In this document: positions 17,303 through 26,720 of the stretch, in pieces
Numbering within the stretch: the stretch's first letter is position 1
Layout: the number at the start of each line of letters is the position of its first letter
Assembly (NCBI RefSeq): GCF_003710915.1
Contig: NZ_RHHR01000008.1
Coordinates: 62,001-126,000 of the forward strand
Direction: 5' to 3'
Source of the DNA: Brevibacillus invocatus
GTDB taxonomy: Bacteria > Bacillota > Bacilli > Brevibacillales > Brevibacillaceae
Length of the DNA: 64,000 nucleotides
Notes under the pieces: model-generated
The model's input: only the letters and a program-made list of their open reading frames with translations
Databases searched by the model: none
Told to the model about the DNA's origin: nothing
Position numbers and translations under genes: made by a program

Positions 17303-17905
17303 CTATACTTCGAGCAACAGCATCTCTCGGCGAAGTTGCTTCAATCTTTCTGTAGAGCGCTTCACTTGCGTTTTGTCTTCTTGTGTCAGAGCATCGAACA
17401 ACGTGGCCAATTCATAGTCCAGCTCCAAACGCAACACGGGGATCCGTTCTTCTGAATCACGTCTCTTCAACGCGGCTATCACCTGGTCCATCGTAACGTT
17501 GCAAGATTTTTCGTAGATCACTTTTTTCTCAGCTCCTTTAATTTCCACTATTCTGACGGCTTCACCGTACCGAATGTACTTCATCAATACACTCTCGTCG
17601 TCCACACTTACCTTGACGACCGCATGCCCTTTCGCTTGCTCCACGAATCGGTACAGAATCACGGCTACCCGAGAATCCTGCACCGGGACACCAGCCAAAT
17701 GGAGTCTGTATGAGCCATTTAGCTTTTGCATGATCCATTCGGTTTGACCATCAGTGGTTTTCACGAGGAGGTGAAACTTCTCGGGAGATTCTTTCCACGT
17801 GACATTCACCCCAACTTCCACCAGGGCCTGCAACATCGCGTGCAGTGTTTTTCGATTAAACCAAACAGCCAGATTCAAATACTCCAGATCATGATCCAGA
17901 TGCAT
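17303..17905 (-). CDS. Hypothetical protein, related to the one at 15618
   Basis: 200 soluble residues. See 15618 for the shared pattern. A GGGAGGGG site precedes the ATG. The N-terminal 60 residues differ from the relative. Not recognised. Confidence 0.55.
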   Translation of the reverse strand: MHLDHDLEYLNLAVWFNRKTLHAMLQALVEVGVNVTWKESPEKFHLLVKTTDGQTEWIMQKLNGSYRLHLAGVPVQDSRVAVILYRFVEQAKGHAVVKVSVDDESVLMKYIRYGEAVRIVEIKGAEKKVIYEKSCNVTMDQVIAALKRRDSEERIPVLRLELDYELATLFDALTQEDKTQVKRSTERLKQLRREMLLLEV

Positions 17906-18214
17906 TCAGGCCCCTCCCAATTGCAGAATACTCTGATAAAAAAGGCGCCTGTTAAGGGAGCGAGTGGTATATCATATTATTCAGACTTCGGTTTTGCTAT
18001 TCATTTCCTGGCGTGTATTTTTTTCCTGCTTGGTATGATATCATATGGAGGATTCCAAGCTCCCTTGACAGGGACGTGCGCCCTTTTCTTTTCAGTATCC
18101 GTCGATACTGGTTGAAAAGCTCCCCATCTCTTGTGCTGCCACTAATGCTTAAGCAGGCAATGCCGGAGGATTTCTTACGGCGTACGATGATTGTCCGAAA
18201 TGAGGTGTCTGAAC
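17906..18214 (+). promoter_or_regulatory. Upstream region of the DUF1054 gene
   Basis: A 309-base gap without a gene. It contains a 12-base perfect palindrome TATGATATCATA around 18033-18044, which could be a -10/operator, followed by the hairpin CAGTATC-cgtc-GATACTG at about 18096-18113 extended by CTTTTC/GAAAAG. These are leader-like features of unknown role. Confidence 0.3.
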
Positions 18215-18850
18215 ATGTCAACATTCAAAGGTTTTACGCAAGAAGATTTTGACGTTTTTGCCATTGACGGCCTAGACCCACGCATGGAGGCCATCAAGAC
18301 CGTTGTCCGCCCCAAACTGGAGGCACTCGGTCATCACTTTTCTCCTTCCTTATCCATTGCTACTGGCAATGAAATGTTTTTTCACGTGGCCAAGCATGCA
18401 CGTCGAACGGTTAACCCCCCAAGCGATACATGGGTAGCCTGGGCGGCTGACAAACGTGGATACAAAAAACATCCGCATTTTCAGGTCGGATTGTGGGGAA
18501 CCCATCTGTTCGTCTGGTATGCTGTCATATACGAATCTCCAGTTAAGGATCAGATCAGCAAGGCAATGCGTGCCAACTTGGATGAAATTCTCTCCCTTGT
18601 TCCTGCGAATTTTCACTGGTCTCCTGATCACACCCTTCCCGACAGCACGCCCCAGTCTGAATTGGGCAAAGAAGGTGTGCTAAAGCTGGTGGACAGGCTG
18701 GCTCAAGTTAAAAAAGCTGAGATTCTCTGCGGTATTCAGATTGATCGTCATGACCCGATACTCGCGGACAAAGATGCGTTGCTAACTCGTCTGGACGAGA
18801 CGTTTGCCATTTTAAGCAAATTGTATCGCATGGGCCAAAGCCATTCTTAA
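18215..18850 (+). CDS. DUF1054 family protein (YktB type)
   Basis: 211 residues matching the DUF1054/YktB family: start MSTFKGFTQEDFDVFAIDGL, a conserved HVAKHARRTVNPPSDTWVAW stretch and the VGLWGTHLFVWYAVI strand. Length is typical. Function unknown in the family; widely conserved in Bacilli. TGAGGTG lies before the ATG; the frame extends upstream but without a ribosome site. Confidence 0.85.
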   Translation: MSTFKGFTQEDFDVFAIDGLDPRMEAIKTVVRPKLEALGHHFSPSLSIATGNEMFFHVAKHARRTVNPPSDTWVAWAADKRGYKKHPHFQVGLWGTHLFVWYAVIYESPVKDQISKAMRANLDEILSLVPANFHWSPDHTLPDSTPQSELGKEGVLKLVDRLAQVKKAEILCGIQIDRHDPILADKDALLTRLDETFAILSKLYRMGQSHS

Positions 18851-18883
18851 TCCGCCTTCTCCCATGTTGATAAGATATATGCA

Positions 18884-18934
18884 AAAGAACAGGTCCGCTT
18901 TCTTTCGAAAAGCGTTTGCCTGTTCTTTTGTTTT
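18884..18934. terminator. Terminator
   Basis: AAAGAACAGG / CCTGTTCTTT arms with an inner AAAGCG stem, then a T-run on the plus strand. Confidence 0.65.
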
Positions 18935-18974
18935 TGGCATAACACCGTCACGAGGGGAACACTAATGAACGAAG

Positions 18975-19940
18975 CTACTTGTTCGAGTATCCCTGAAGTC
19001 GGTCCAATGTAGCCTCTACACCCTGAAACATACGCGTGAAAAGCTCCTGTACGGACGGTACGTCATCAATCAGACCGATGACTTGACCAGCCCATCCGAA
19101 GCCTTGCTCCGCGTTTCCTTCATAAATGAAGATGCAATTATTTTCGCCGCTGATATACGATTTTAACTGCTCATAGCCTGCTCCCTCTTGCTCCATTTGC
19201 AAGATGCGATCCGAGCCTTTCGTACGAACCACGCGTGCAGGAGCCCCCATGGTTCGCTTGATGACAGCGGTATCCTGCTCGGTTGCTTGCAGAATGGCTT
19301 CTTTATAGGCAGCATGCGCATGAACGCACTCCTGGGTAGCAATAAAACGGGTCCCCATTTCCACACCTTCTGCCCCGAGTGCCAATGCGGCAAGAATGCC
19401 GCGACCATCACCGATCCCTCCGCTTGCAAGGACAGGGATCTTTACAGAATCCACGACTCTAGGCACGAGCACGAAGGTGCCAATATCATCCCGTCCGAGA
19501 TGGCCGCCACCCTCCTGACCAACTGCCATGACGGCATCTGCCCCAATCGCTTCCGCTTTCTGTGCCTGTCGGACGGAGGCGACCAGTACCAGCTTCTTGA
19601 CATCGTGACCATCCAGCCTGCGAATCAAGGGCTCCGGATTTCCGCCTGTAACGGAGATGACAGATACACCTTCTTCCAAGGCGACATCTACCATACCCTC
19701 ATAGGTGCGATTGTATTGTCCGATGGCAAAGTTTACACCAAATGGCTTATCAGTCAATAAACGTACTTTTCGAATTTCTTCTCGCAGCGCTTCTTCGGAC
19801 GGTAGGGACATTGCTGTAATTTGACCTAGACCGCCAGCGTTGGAGACGGCAGCAGCTAGATCTGCGTAAGCCAGGTAGGCCAAGCCTCCCTGGACCACTG
19901 GATACTGGATTTGAAGCAGTTCACTTACCCTTGTTTTCAT
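18975..19940 (-). CDS. Nitronate monooxygenase / FabK-like flavoprotein
   Basis: 321 residues, TIM-barrel FMN family with the opening PVVQGGLAYLAYADLAAAVSNAGGLGQI, the AVGQEGGGHLGR motif and LASGGIGDGRG phosphate-binding loop. The family holds nitronate monooxygenases and enoyl-ACP reductase II (FabK); sequence does not decide. There is no fab cluster around, so nitronate monooxygenase is more likely. ATG 19940 has GAGGTG at six bases. Confidence 0.82.
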   Translation of the reverse strand: MKTRVSELLQIQYPVVQGGLAYLAYADLAAAVSNAGGLGQITAMSLPSEEALREEIRKVRLLTDKPFGVNFAIGQYNRTYEGMVDVALEEGVSVISVTGGNPEPLIRRLDGHDVKKLVLVASVRQAQKAEAIGADAVMAVGQEGGGHLGRDDIGTFVLVPRVVDSVKIPVLASGGIGDGRGILAALALGAEGVEMGTRFIATQECVHAHAAYKEAILQATEQDTAVIKRTMGAPARVVRTKGSDRILQMEQEGAGYEQLKSYISGENNCIFIYEGNAEQGFGWAGQVIGLIDDVPSVQELFTRMFQGVEATLDRLQGYSNK

Positions 19941-20022
19941 GCCTATCACCTCGTTACTGCTAAAAAATTCGCGGCACCTATTCCGAACTCCTTCTATGCC
20001 TATAATGATGAATAAAAATTCG

Positions 20023-20051
20023 CTTGCTTTCCCCCCCTATTTTGCTATACT
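20023..20051 (+). promoter_or_regulatory. Promoter of the decarboxylase gene
   Basis: CTTGCT (20023-20028) and TATACT (20046-20051), spacer 17 bases including a C7 run. Confidence 0.45.
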
Positions 20052-20106
20052 CAATTTGTTTGTTTTTTCCCCTTTTATTCTTTATTCGTAAAGCGAGGCG
20101 ATCGTA

Positions 20107-21579
20107 GTGAGACAAATGAAAACACCTTTGTTCAGCGGGTTGTTGGAGCACGCCAACCGGAACCCGATTCAATTCCACATTCCGGGCCATAAAAAAGGCA
20201 TGGGCATGAATCCTACATTTCGCGAATTCATCGGCGAGAATGCTCTCTCGATTGACCTGATCAATATCGCGCCACTCGATGACCTGCATCATCCGAAGGC
20301 CATGATCAAAGAAGCTCAGGAATTAGCCGCCGAGGCGTTCGGCGCTGACCATACATTTTTTTCCGTTCAGGGGACAAGCGGTGCCATCATGGCCATGATC
20401 ATGGCTACCTGCAACCCTGGCGACAAAATCATCGTCCCACGAAACGTGCATAAATCTATCATGTCGGCGATTATTTTTGCAGGCGCCTATCCGATTTTTA
20501 TCCATCCCGTCATGGACGAAAAACTCGGGATTTCTCATGGAATCACCGTCAAATCCGTGCAAAGGGCTCTGGAAACCCATCCCGATGCAGCAGCCCTTTT
20601 GGTTATTAATCCGACTTACTTCGGGATTGCAGGCAACCTGCGAGAAATCGTTCGGACTGCGCATAATTATGAAATTCCTGTATTGGTCGATGAAGCTCAT
20701 GGTGTGCATATTCAATTCCATGAGGATCTTCCTATCTCTGCCATGCAAGCAGGTGCCGATATGGCCGCGACCAGTATGCACAAGCTCGGCGGCTCTCTGA
20801 CCCAAACCTCCATCCTGAATGTGCGGGAAGGCTTGGTTGACGTGGACCGGGTCAAAACTGTGATGAGCATGCTTACGACCACTTCTACATCCTATATTCT
20901 CTTGGCATCTCTGGATATGGCTCGCCAGCACCTGAGCCTGAACGGTCACCTATTGAATGAACGCGCGATGCAATTGGCTGAAAAGGCCAGAAACATGATC
21001 AACGAAATTCCTTGTATCCACTGCGTTGGCCGTGAAATTCTTGGTAAGCCAGCCACTTTTGCAATGGACACCACGAAGCTGTTGATCCATGTTCGCGATC
21101 TGGGCATAACCGGATGGGAAGTCGAAAACTGGCTGCGCGACAAGTACAGCATCGAAGTGGAAATGAGCGATTTGTATAACATCCTTTGTTTTGTCACAGC
21201 TGGAGATACCGAGGATACGATCCAAATTCTCGTGAATGCCTTGCGTGAATTGGCTGTTGAATTTGCTCATGTCCAGGCAGAAGACAAGCCGACCATTTCG
21301 CTGCCTGAAATTCCAGTACTTTCGTCAACACCACGAGATGCCTTCTACGCGCCAACGGAGACAATCCCCCTGACAGAAGCAGCTGGCCGGGTTATCACCG
21401 AATTTATTATGGTATACCCACCTGGGATTCCGATCTTTTTGCCGGGTGAAGTAATCACGCAGGAAAACATTGCGTACATCCAGGAAAATATCCGCGTCGG
21501 TCTGCCGGTGCAAGGACCAGAAGACGAGTCCTTGAAGACCATCAAGGTCGTGAAGCGACAAACGGCTATTTCGGGTTGA
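20107..21579 (+). CDS. Orn/Lys/Arg decarboxylase (fold type I)
   Basis: 490 residues, the short Firmicute form (compare Bacillus SpeA/YaaO, about 480-490). It starts with FHIPGHKKGMG; PLP lysine K226 lies in ATSMHKLGGS and D195 in VDEAH binds the pyridine nitrogen. The C-terminal domain shows APTETIPLTEAAGRV and PPGIPIFLPGE, typical of the family. Substrate may be arginine (agmatine for polyamines) or lysine. AdoMet decarboxylase speH is 5 kb away, which would suit an arginine route. GTG start with GAGG upstream. Confidence 0.85.
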   Translation: MRQMKTPLFSGLLEHANRNPIQFHIPGHKKGMGMNPTFREFIGENALSIDLINIAPLDDLHHPKAMIKEAQELAAEAFGADHTFFSVQGTSGAIMAMIMATCNPGDKIIVPRNVHKSIMSAIIFAGAYPIFIHPVMDEKLGISHGITVKSVQRALETHPDAAALLVINPTYFGIAGNLREIVRTAHNYEIPVLVDEAHGVHIQFHEDLPISAMQAGADMAATSMHKLGGSLTQTSILNVREGLVDVDRVKTVMSMLTTTSTSYILLASLDMARQHLSLNGHLLNERAMQLAEKARNMINEIPCIHCVGREILGKPATFAMDTTKLLIHVRDLGITGWEVENWLRDKYSIEVEMSDLYNILCFVTAGDTEDTIQILVNALRELAVEFAHVQAEDKPTISLPEIPVLSSTPRDAFYAPTETIPLTEAAGRVITEFIMVYPPGIPIFLPGEVITQENIAYIQENIRVGLPVQGPEDESLKTIKVVKRQTAISG

Positions 21580-21596
21580 GCTACGAAGAATGAAGA

Positions 21597-21645
21597 TAAA
21601 GCAGGCTGATTGGTATTCCACATACCATCAGCCTGCTTCTTTTTA
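21597..21645. terminator. Bidirectional terminator
   Basis: AAAGCAGGCTGAT and ATCAGCCTGCTT arms plus an inner GGTAT/ATACC stem, then T-run; lies between converging genes. Confidence 0.85.
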
Positions 21646-21651
21646 GTCGCT

Positions 21652-23790
21652 TTACTTGTAAACGCGGATACTCAAATCATCCATACCGGCATCATCGAGT
21701 AAATCCAGCAAACGATCACTATCATCCAATGCATCATTCAAATATAGAACGATTTCTTTATTTGTCCGAGCAAAGGCAACAAAAGCAATGTCATCGAAAT
21801 CATGGTTGTCTAGAAGGTCGAGGAACAGATCATCTTCCAATGCTTTGGCAAACGGATAATCGGTGTAATCCCCATAATCGATCCCGCCGTTATCTGTATC
21901 ATCGTCGTCATCTTCGTCTTCACGTGCTTTTGCAAATGCCATCGTGTACACAAACGGATCTCCATCCCGCTCATCGATCCACACGACACGGTTTCCGCCT
22001 ATGCGAGGCGATTCCATCTTCGCTTCGTCTTTCCAGTAGTACTTGCTGAAAGAGTCTTCTTCAACATCAAACAACTCAAAGTAAAAATCTCTAGGTTTAG
22101 GCGACAAGCGGTTGTCCGTAAAGAGAACCATGTTTCGCGACGCTTGAGGATCCAACTGATCACGAGAATTCCATCTCAGCAAAAGGTTGGTTCTACCACG
22201 ATCGAGGTCGTAATAGTACAAATCCCAAGAAGGATCAGTACCTTCTGCATATTCGCTCCATACGACAAAATTGTCGCCAATGGAAGCTTTCTCCACTTGT
22301 ACTCCTGAGCGAATTTTCGAGTCGCGATCTCTGTCGATGTCGTACAGGTAAATGGTTGCTTTGTTTCGGCTGTCCTCCAGAACCCAAGTGATGTATTCAC
22401 CGTAGATGTCAATGCTTAACGGGTCTTTGCTCAAACGAGCGACATCTACATTTTTTCCGGTAGACAGGTTTGTTAAGACGAGCTGGTTTCTGCGATCTTC
22501 ATTGATCCAGATCAAATTGTTGCCATCCAGCTCATAATAATCTCTGAGCGGTTTTACTGATTTATCCGTGACTTTGGACAATTTTCCTTTTCGGATATCA
22601 TATGACATCAGAGCTTTATCCGACTTGTCATACCAAACCGCATAGCGGTTGCTTACCAACGGACGAATTGGATCTGAATCGGTCTTGCTGATGACTTGGC
22701 TTGCTCCAGTCTCCACATCGTACAAAATGACGTTAGAAGCTCGTTTTGCAGAGGAAACATACACAACATAGCGATCCGAGCCAGCAGGGTCTGAAGGATC
22801 ACCTGATTCTCCGCCAAGTGTCACCTCTTCATCTTCATCCAGGTCGTACATATGCAGGCGTACTCTGCCTTCTTCATCAGTCTTGGCAAAGAGAATGTAG
22901 TCTTCACAGATGCGTGGCTGTAATCTGGAGTATACGCGAGAGGAGATTTTCTCCACATCATCTTCATCAACATCACCAAGCATCAGCGTGCTTTTGCTCA
23001 GGTACACGTATGTATCTTCATAGAGATGAGGTACACTTTTTATACTGCTGTCTGAAGTGAGCTTTTTATTCCTTTTGGTACGAATCGTATACATGTACAA
23101 TTGGTCGCCACCGAATTGTTCGTAAACGATTTGATCGCCATCGATGACTGGGTTCGTTTGCTCCCCGGTGCTGACAACCGCTTCTTTTTCTTCCTGTGCT
23201 TTAATGTCGTAGTAATAAATATCAGCGTCTTTTTTATTGCGTTTATCCTGCCATGCTACATAGGATTGGCTTACGGTTGGCTTACTCGCTGCACCGCTAG
23301 TGGAAACCTGCTCCTCTGTATCTGTCGAGATATTATACAGGTATACATCCGTTCCTTTGTTGCGTGTGTCGGTCCAGACGATGTTGTTTCCGTAGATCTC
23401 GATATCTGTTCCTACTGTTGAATCACTGGTGATCCGCTTCTCTTTCTTTTTGGAAATGTCATAGAGATAGACATCCGAACCACCATGCCGCGAATCGATC
23501 CACACGACATACTTTCCGTCCACTTTCGGATTGGTTTTTGCAGATCTGCTATCTCCAATTTTCGTCTCGGTCGAATCATCAAGATCATATAGGGTAATGG
23601 TTTTTTCACCCTCTACAATCCATACAGCGTAATCTTCGGCAATGTCGAAACCGTCCTTGGAGATTTGCGGCTGTCCCGAGTTGATTTTCACTTCTGCTCC
23701 AACGCTATTGGCAAACGCAGGCGTCCCGCTCCACAGAGTGGTGACCAGCATAACAGCGGCCATCATACTCTGGATGGGTTTTCGCTTCAT
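21652..23790 (-). CDS. Exported TolB-like beta-propeller protein
   Basis: 712 residues with a signal peptide (1-27). The body (about 40-630) is made of repeating units of about 42 residues with VVWIDSRHGGSDVYLYDI-like blocks (YVVW-x-D-R/S... D-(V/I)-YLYDI), the pattern of WD40-like/TolB propeller blades; I see at least ten copies, enough for one or two propellers. An acidic linker (DDDD region near 640) leads to a C-terminal domain of about 75 residues rich in DD and LL. A surface role with protein or polysaccharide ligand is inferred. AGGAGG precedes the ATG. Confidence 0.75.
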   Translation of the reverse strand: MKRKPIQSMMAAVMLVTTLWSGTPAFANSVGAEVKINSGQPQISKDGFDIAEDYAVWIVEGEKTITLYDLDDSTETKIGDSRSAKTNPKVDGKYVVWIDSRHGGSDVYLYDISKKKEKRITSDSTVGTDIEIYGNNIVWTDTRNKGTDVYLYNISTDTEEQVSTSGAASKPTVSQSYVAWQDKRNKKDADIYYYDIKAQEEKEAVVSTGEQTNPVIDGDQIVYEQFGGDQLYMYTIRTKRNKKLTSDSSIKSVPHLYEDTYVYLSKSTLMLGDVDEDDVEKISSRVYSRLQPRICEDYILFAKTDEEGRVRLHMYDLDEDEEVTLGGESGDPSDPAGSDRYVVYVSSAKRASNVILYDVETGASQVISKTDSDPIRPLVSNRYAVWYDKSDKALMSYDIRKGKLSKVTDKSVKPLRDYYELDGNNLIWINEDRRNQLVLTNLSTGKNVDVARLSKDPLSIDIYGEYITWVLEDSRNKATIYLYDIDRDRDSKIRSGVQVEKASIGDNFVVWSEYAEGTDPSWDLYYYDLDRGRTNLLLRWNSRDQLDPQASRNMVLFTDNRLSPKPRDFYFELFDVEEDSFSKYYWKDEAKMESPRIGGNRVVWIDERDGDPFVYTMAFAKAREDEDDDDDTDNGGIDYGDYTDYPFAKALEDDLFLDLLDNHDFDDIAFVAFARTNKEIVLYLNDALDDSDRLLDLLDDAGMDDLSIRVYK

Positions 23791-23866
23791 GCAAAGATTC
23801 CTCCTTTACCAACAATTTTCATTCTTCCATATCCACACTATTATCCCCCATCATGAAAAGGTTGTC

Positions 23867-23898
23867 AAAAAAAATAGGACTCTCCATGAGTCCTGCGT
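23867..23898 (-). terminator. Terminator of the SR1-like RNA
   Basis: Minus-strand arms CAGGACTC / GAGTCCTA followed by eight T residues; a strong intrinsic terminator right after the SR1P frame. Confidence 0.85.
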
Positions 23899-23908
23899 AC
23901 CTAGTATA

Positions 23909-24034
23909 TTAATGATTTTCTTGTTTTTCATTCAGACATCCGTCGCAATTGCAAACGGCATAAAGCGTTTTCACTTGATTGCTTTCGAAATGTTCGATAA
24001 TCGTTCCACAAGTTTGACATACAATTGTACCCAT
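23909..24034 (-). CDS. sr1P: SR1P-family GapA-binding peptide
   Basis: A 41-residue peptide with two Cys pairs (C6/C9, C28/C30/C33) and the start MGTIVCQTCGTIIEHFE..., which matches the SR1P family of Bacillus, whose peptide binds glyceraldehyde-3-phosphate dehydrogenase GapA. In Bacillus, it is translated from the dual-function small RNA SR1. GGAGGG lies seven bases upstream, a strong terminator follows and the transcript would be about 220 bases, consistent with a small RNA. The sequence identification is from memory of the family. Confidence 0.85.
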   Translation of the reverse strand: MGTIVCQTCGTIIEHFESNQVKTLYAVCNCDGCLNEKQENH

Positions 24035-24089
24035 GTGTCGTTCCCTCCGTCATCACCTTGCCTCAGGCAATGTGAGTGAAATCATGCTC

Positions 24090-24144
24090 AAATAAGATGG
24101 TACCTCTATCTTAATATGTTATACTATTCGGAGTCAATACGGTA
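24090..24144 (-). promoter_or_regulatory. Promoter of the SR1-like gene
   Basis: On the minus strand TTGACT followed after 18 bases by TAAGAT, about 75-100 bases before the SR1P start. Boundaries approximate. Confidence 0.4.
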
Positions 24145-24166
24145 ATTTCACACAATTATTTATCAA

Positions 24167-24973
24167 TTAGTATGTCACATTTCGTTTTATCTCTTGATTC
24201 ATCCATTCTTCCATCTGGTTTAAAATTTGCTCTTTTTCCGGTTCATTCAAGATTTCGTGACGAAGCCCTGCATATTTTCGGAAGGTGATTTCCCCACGGA
24301 CACCATCTACAAAATTTTCAACCGCTTTTGCATTTACCAGGAAATCATCGCCCGCTTGCAAAACGAGCATCGGTACATCCAGCTTGTCTCGATTCGCCCA
24401 TGCTTGATCCATCGCATGATGCAGCTCCTGAAACCAGCGCACACTCACTTTATGATAATTAAACGGGTCCGTACGATAACGCAGTTGGATATCCGCATCC
24501 CTGGAAACCATATCCGGAGTTATGCCATTTGGAATGGTCAGTGTAGGCCAAAAGCGATTCAAAGCTTGCGCTAAATGTGCTTTCCACGCAGGCACTTCCA
24601 ACTGCAACTGCAAACAGGGAGAAGTCAAGATAACCCCGCTTAGCTTTTTGCTCTTCTCGTCATTTTGTACAAATCTTGTCACGATCAAGCCTCCCAGACT
24701 GTGGCCCATAATAAAAACGGGTCTCCCCTCGGCATCCGCACAGGCTTTGAGCGTCCATTGCCGCACCGTGTCCACATATTCGTGAAAGGAATCGATATGC
24801 CCCCTCTTCCCCCCGGAACGCCCACAGCCAGGTAAATCGCCAGTATATACGTCCCATCCTCGCTCATTGAAGTAATTTGCAACATGCTCATAGCGTCCAT
24901 GGTGCTCGCCAGTACCGTGTACAAGCACCATCGCTGCCTTCGGGTCTTTTGCAGACCATTTATGTGTGTACAT
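24167..24973 (-). CDS. Alpha/beta hydrolase, lysophospholipase-like
   Basis: 268 residues. Nucleophile S92 in MGHSLGG, acid Asp in QAGDDFLV and His in GLRHEIL; the oxyanion loop HGTGEHHGRYEH is of the monoacylglycerol-lipase/lysophospholipase (serine aminopeptidase S33 / PldB) type. Probable cytoplasmic hydrolase of lysophospholipid or monoglyceride. GGAGG before ATG. Confidence 0.85.
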   Translation of the reverse strand: MYTHKWSAKDPKAAMVLVHGTGEHHGRYEHVANYFNERGWDVYTGDLPGCGRSGGKRGHIDSFHEYVDTVRQWTLKACADAEGRPVFIMGHSLGGLIVTRFVQNDEKSKKLSGVILTSPCLQLQLEVPAWKAHLAQALNRFWPTLTIPNGITPDMVSRDADIQLRYRTDPFNYHKVSVRWFQELHHAMDQAWANRDKLDVPMLVLQAGDDFLVNAKAVENFVDGVRGEITFRKYAGLRHEILNEPEKEQILNQMEEWMNQEIKRNVTY

Positions 24974-25027
24974 GTTTATTCATCCTCCGATACCTATCCT
25001 GCATGACATCAGCTAAATAAAATCAAA

Positions 25028-25053
25028 CGAGCAGAAGTATAAACTTCTGCTCG
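25028..25053 (-). terminator. Terminator
   Basis: GAGCAGAAGT / ACTTCTGCTC perfect arms, four-base loop, after the DUF3055 gene. Confidence 0.7.
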
Positions 25054-25057
25054 CTAC

Positions 25058-25357
25058 CTAATACTGATTTTCTTCAAAGGAAATGGTAGGTAAACACTCG
25101 TGGAAAAACTGGGCGAGGGCTTCCGCTTCACTCGCAGAATCTAGGCGAAATACTTTTTGCAGATAACCTGGATTCACCGCATCCTCCGAACAAAGGAGTG
25201 TCGATTGCCCGGTTTGCATACAGATGACCAGAGGCTTTCCAAAAAACTTGTGGGTAAATACAATCCCGAAGTCATGTCGAGTTCCTTCTGAGGCAAATCC
25301 GAGAAAACGTACTTTGGCGTTCTCAGATTCGTCGTACAAGTGGTCGAAATGCTCCAT
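25058..25357 (-). CDS. DUF3055 family protein
   Basis: 99 residues, matching the small DUF3055 (SAV0927-like) family: LYDESENAKVRFLGF, RHDFGIVFTHKFFGKPLVICMQTG. Function unknown. GGAGGG precedes ATG 25357; the longer frame begins with a TTG. Confidence 0.75.
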   Translation of the reverse strand: MEHFDHLYDESENAKVRFLGFASEGTRHDFGIVFTHKFFGKPLVICMQTGQSTLLCSEDAVNPGYLQKVFRLDSASEAEALAQFFHECLPTISFEENQY

Positions 25358-25464
25358 CAGCAATCCCTCCTCGTTTGAAGTTTCACACCGAATCGAAAAT
25401 TAATGAAATATTCGGTGTAACATTAAGTATAAAGCAATTACCCTATTTTTTCCACCCCCTATTA

Positions 25465-25989
25465 TCAGCTAATCAGATGCTGTTGGTTGGGAATTCTGTC
25501 TTCGCCCTCCTGAATCCAGCGCACCTTTTCTGAACCGTGCAAGGATTGAGCCAGGAAGGACAGGCATTCAAAGAACAATTCTACTACTGCTGTACTGTAG
25601 CGTTCCTCCATTTTCTCCAAAGCATACGTCAAACGGAAAATAGAGGGTACACTTCGACGACTTGCTTCAATGACTTCTTTCCCTTTGGGGGTTGGATAGA
25701 CATGAACGACACGTCCATCTAATTCTGACTTTTCAATCGTGACCATCCCTTTATCCATCAATTTCTTGATGTGGATGACGATCGACGATGGATGCCAAAA
25801 GGTCCATTCAGCAATCTGTGTGACACGCACCCCTTCGTAGCAGTAGATAATCCAAAGAATGTTCAGTTGAACAGACGAGTCCAGTTCAGCCTCTTTGGCA
25901 GCCCTTTCCCAGTCTTCTTTGTTCACGACATCAATGGCGCGCATCGTGTTTAATGCTTCAAAAACATTCCTGATAGAGACCTCCTGCAT
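25465..25989 (-). CDS. MarR-family regulator, Hpr/ScoC-like
   Basis: 174 residues with a winged helix: recognition region WTFWHPSSIVIHIKKLMDKGMVTIEKSELDGRVVHVYPTPKGKEV, and long N- and C-terminal helices for dimerisation. The WHPSSI motif and length resemble Hpr/ScoC, the transition-state repressor of protease and sporulation genes in Bacillus. DNA target and signal unknown. GGGGGAAT lies before the ATG. Confidence 0.75.
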   Translation of the reverse strand: MQEVSIRNVFEALNTMRAIDVVNKEDWERAAKEAELDSSVQLNILWIIYCYEGVRVTQIAEWTFWHPSSIVIHIKKLMDKGMVTIEKSELDGRVVHVYPTPKGKEVIEASRRSVPSIFRLTYALEKMEERYSTAVVELFFECLSFLAQSLHGSEKVRWIQEGEDRIPNQQHLIS

Positions 25990-26167
25990 GGCTTATTCCC
26001 CCATGATCCTTTATCATTCTACGAATCTCATTTAAATAATAGTTATATTTTACACTTTTCAGAAAAGACACGCAATTAAAATTCGCTACAATTTGATACA
26101 TTGCCAAAGAGTGGAAGCAATGCTACACTAAACAAAGTATTTCCATGTACGAGGAGTGATGGCAATC

Positions 26168-26596
26168 GTGAAGCTGCAATCCGCCTACATTTATTTTGTA
26201 GAGGGCTCAACAGCCACTCATGCAGACATTGAAGATGTTAAAGCCAAGTTTACACGATACATCGAAATGACGAAAAAGACCGGCGAACAGCTCGGTTGGT
26301 CATATGCCGAATCTGCATTTCCCTATGTGCTGGAGGAACGTCCAGAAGGGAAGGGCTCCTGGTTCCTTTTGAAAGGAATAGATCCCACTGTCTACAAAAT
26401 GATCGTAATTGGCGTAGGCTCGAAAGAAGAGGACGGCAAAGAAAAACACTACGTGCAAGTCTCGCTACCTGAATCTTCAACAAACGGAGACAAGGGAAAG
26501 GCCAATGAATTCTGCCGTTATCTTGCACGTGATTACAAGGCAGAGCTACATCTTTTCAACAACCGCGTACAGTATTTCCAACCTCGCAAGCCTTAA
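26168..26596 (+). CDS. DUF1885 family protein
   Basis: About 142 residues; the sequence SAYIYFVEGSTATHADIEDVKAKF and later KGSWFLLKGID matches small DUF1885 proteins as I remember them. The start is ambiguous: GTG 26156, ATG 26159 or GTG 26168. GAGGAG at 26151-26156 is 11 bases from 26168 and overlaps the other two, so I prefer 26168. Function unknown. Confidence 0.65.
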   Translation: MKLQSAYIYFVEGSTATHADIEDVKAKFTRYIEMTKKTGEQLGWSYAESAFPYVLEERPEGKGSWFLLKGIDPTVYKMIVIGVGSKEEDGKEKHYVQVSLPESSTNGDKGKANEFCRYLARDYKAELHLFNNRVQYFQPRKP

Positions 26597-26605
26597 AGGT
26601 TCAAC

Positions 26606-26643
26606 CAAAACAGCCGCGCATCCTGCGGTTGTTTTCTTTTTTC
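26606..26643 (+). terminator. Terminator
   Basis: AAAACAgCCGC / GCGGtTGTTTT arms followed by CTTTTTT. Confidence 0.75.
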
Positions 26644-26720
26644 CACCTTTCCCTCATACCGTTCGGACCTCTGTTCTCATACTATATAAGGAATTGTGAA
26701 TATTGAAACGAGGTGACCGT

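Noticed and set aside
21652-23790. Complete TolB (Tol-Pal) protein
   Set aside because: The organism is Gram-positive and no tol genes are near; only the propeller-type repeat is shared.
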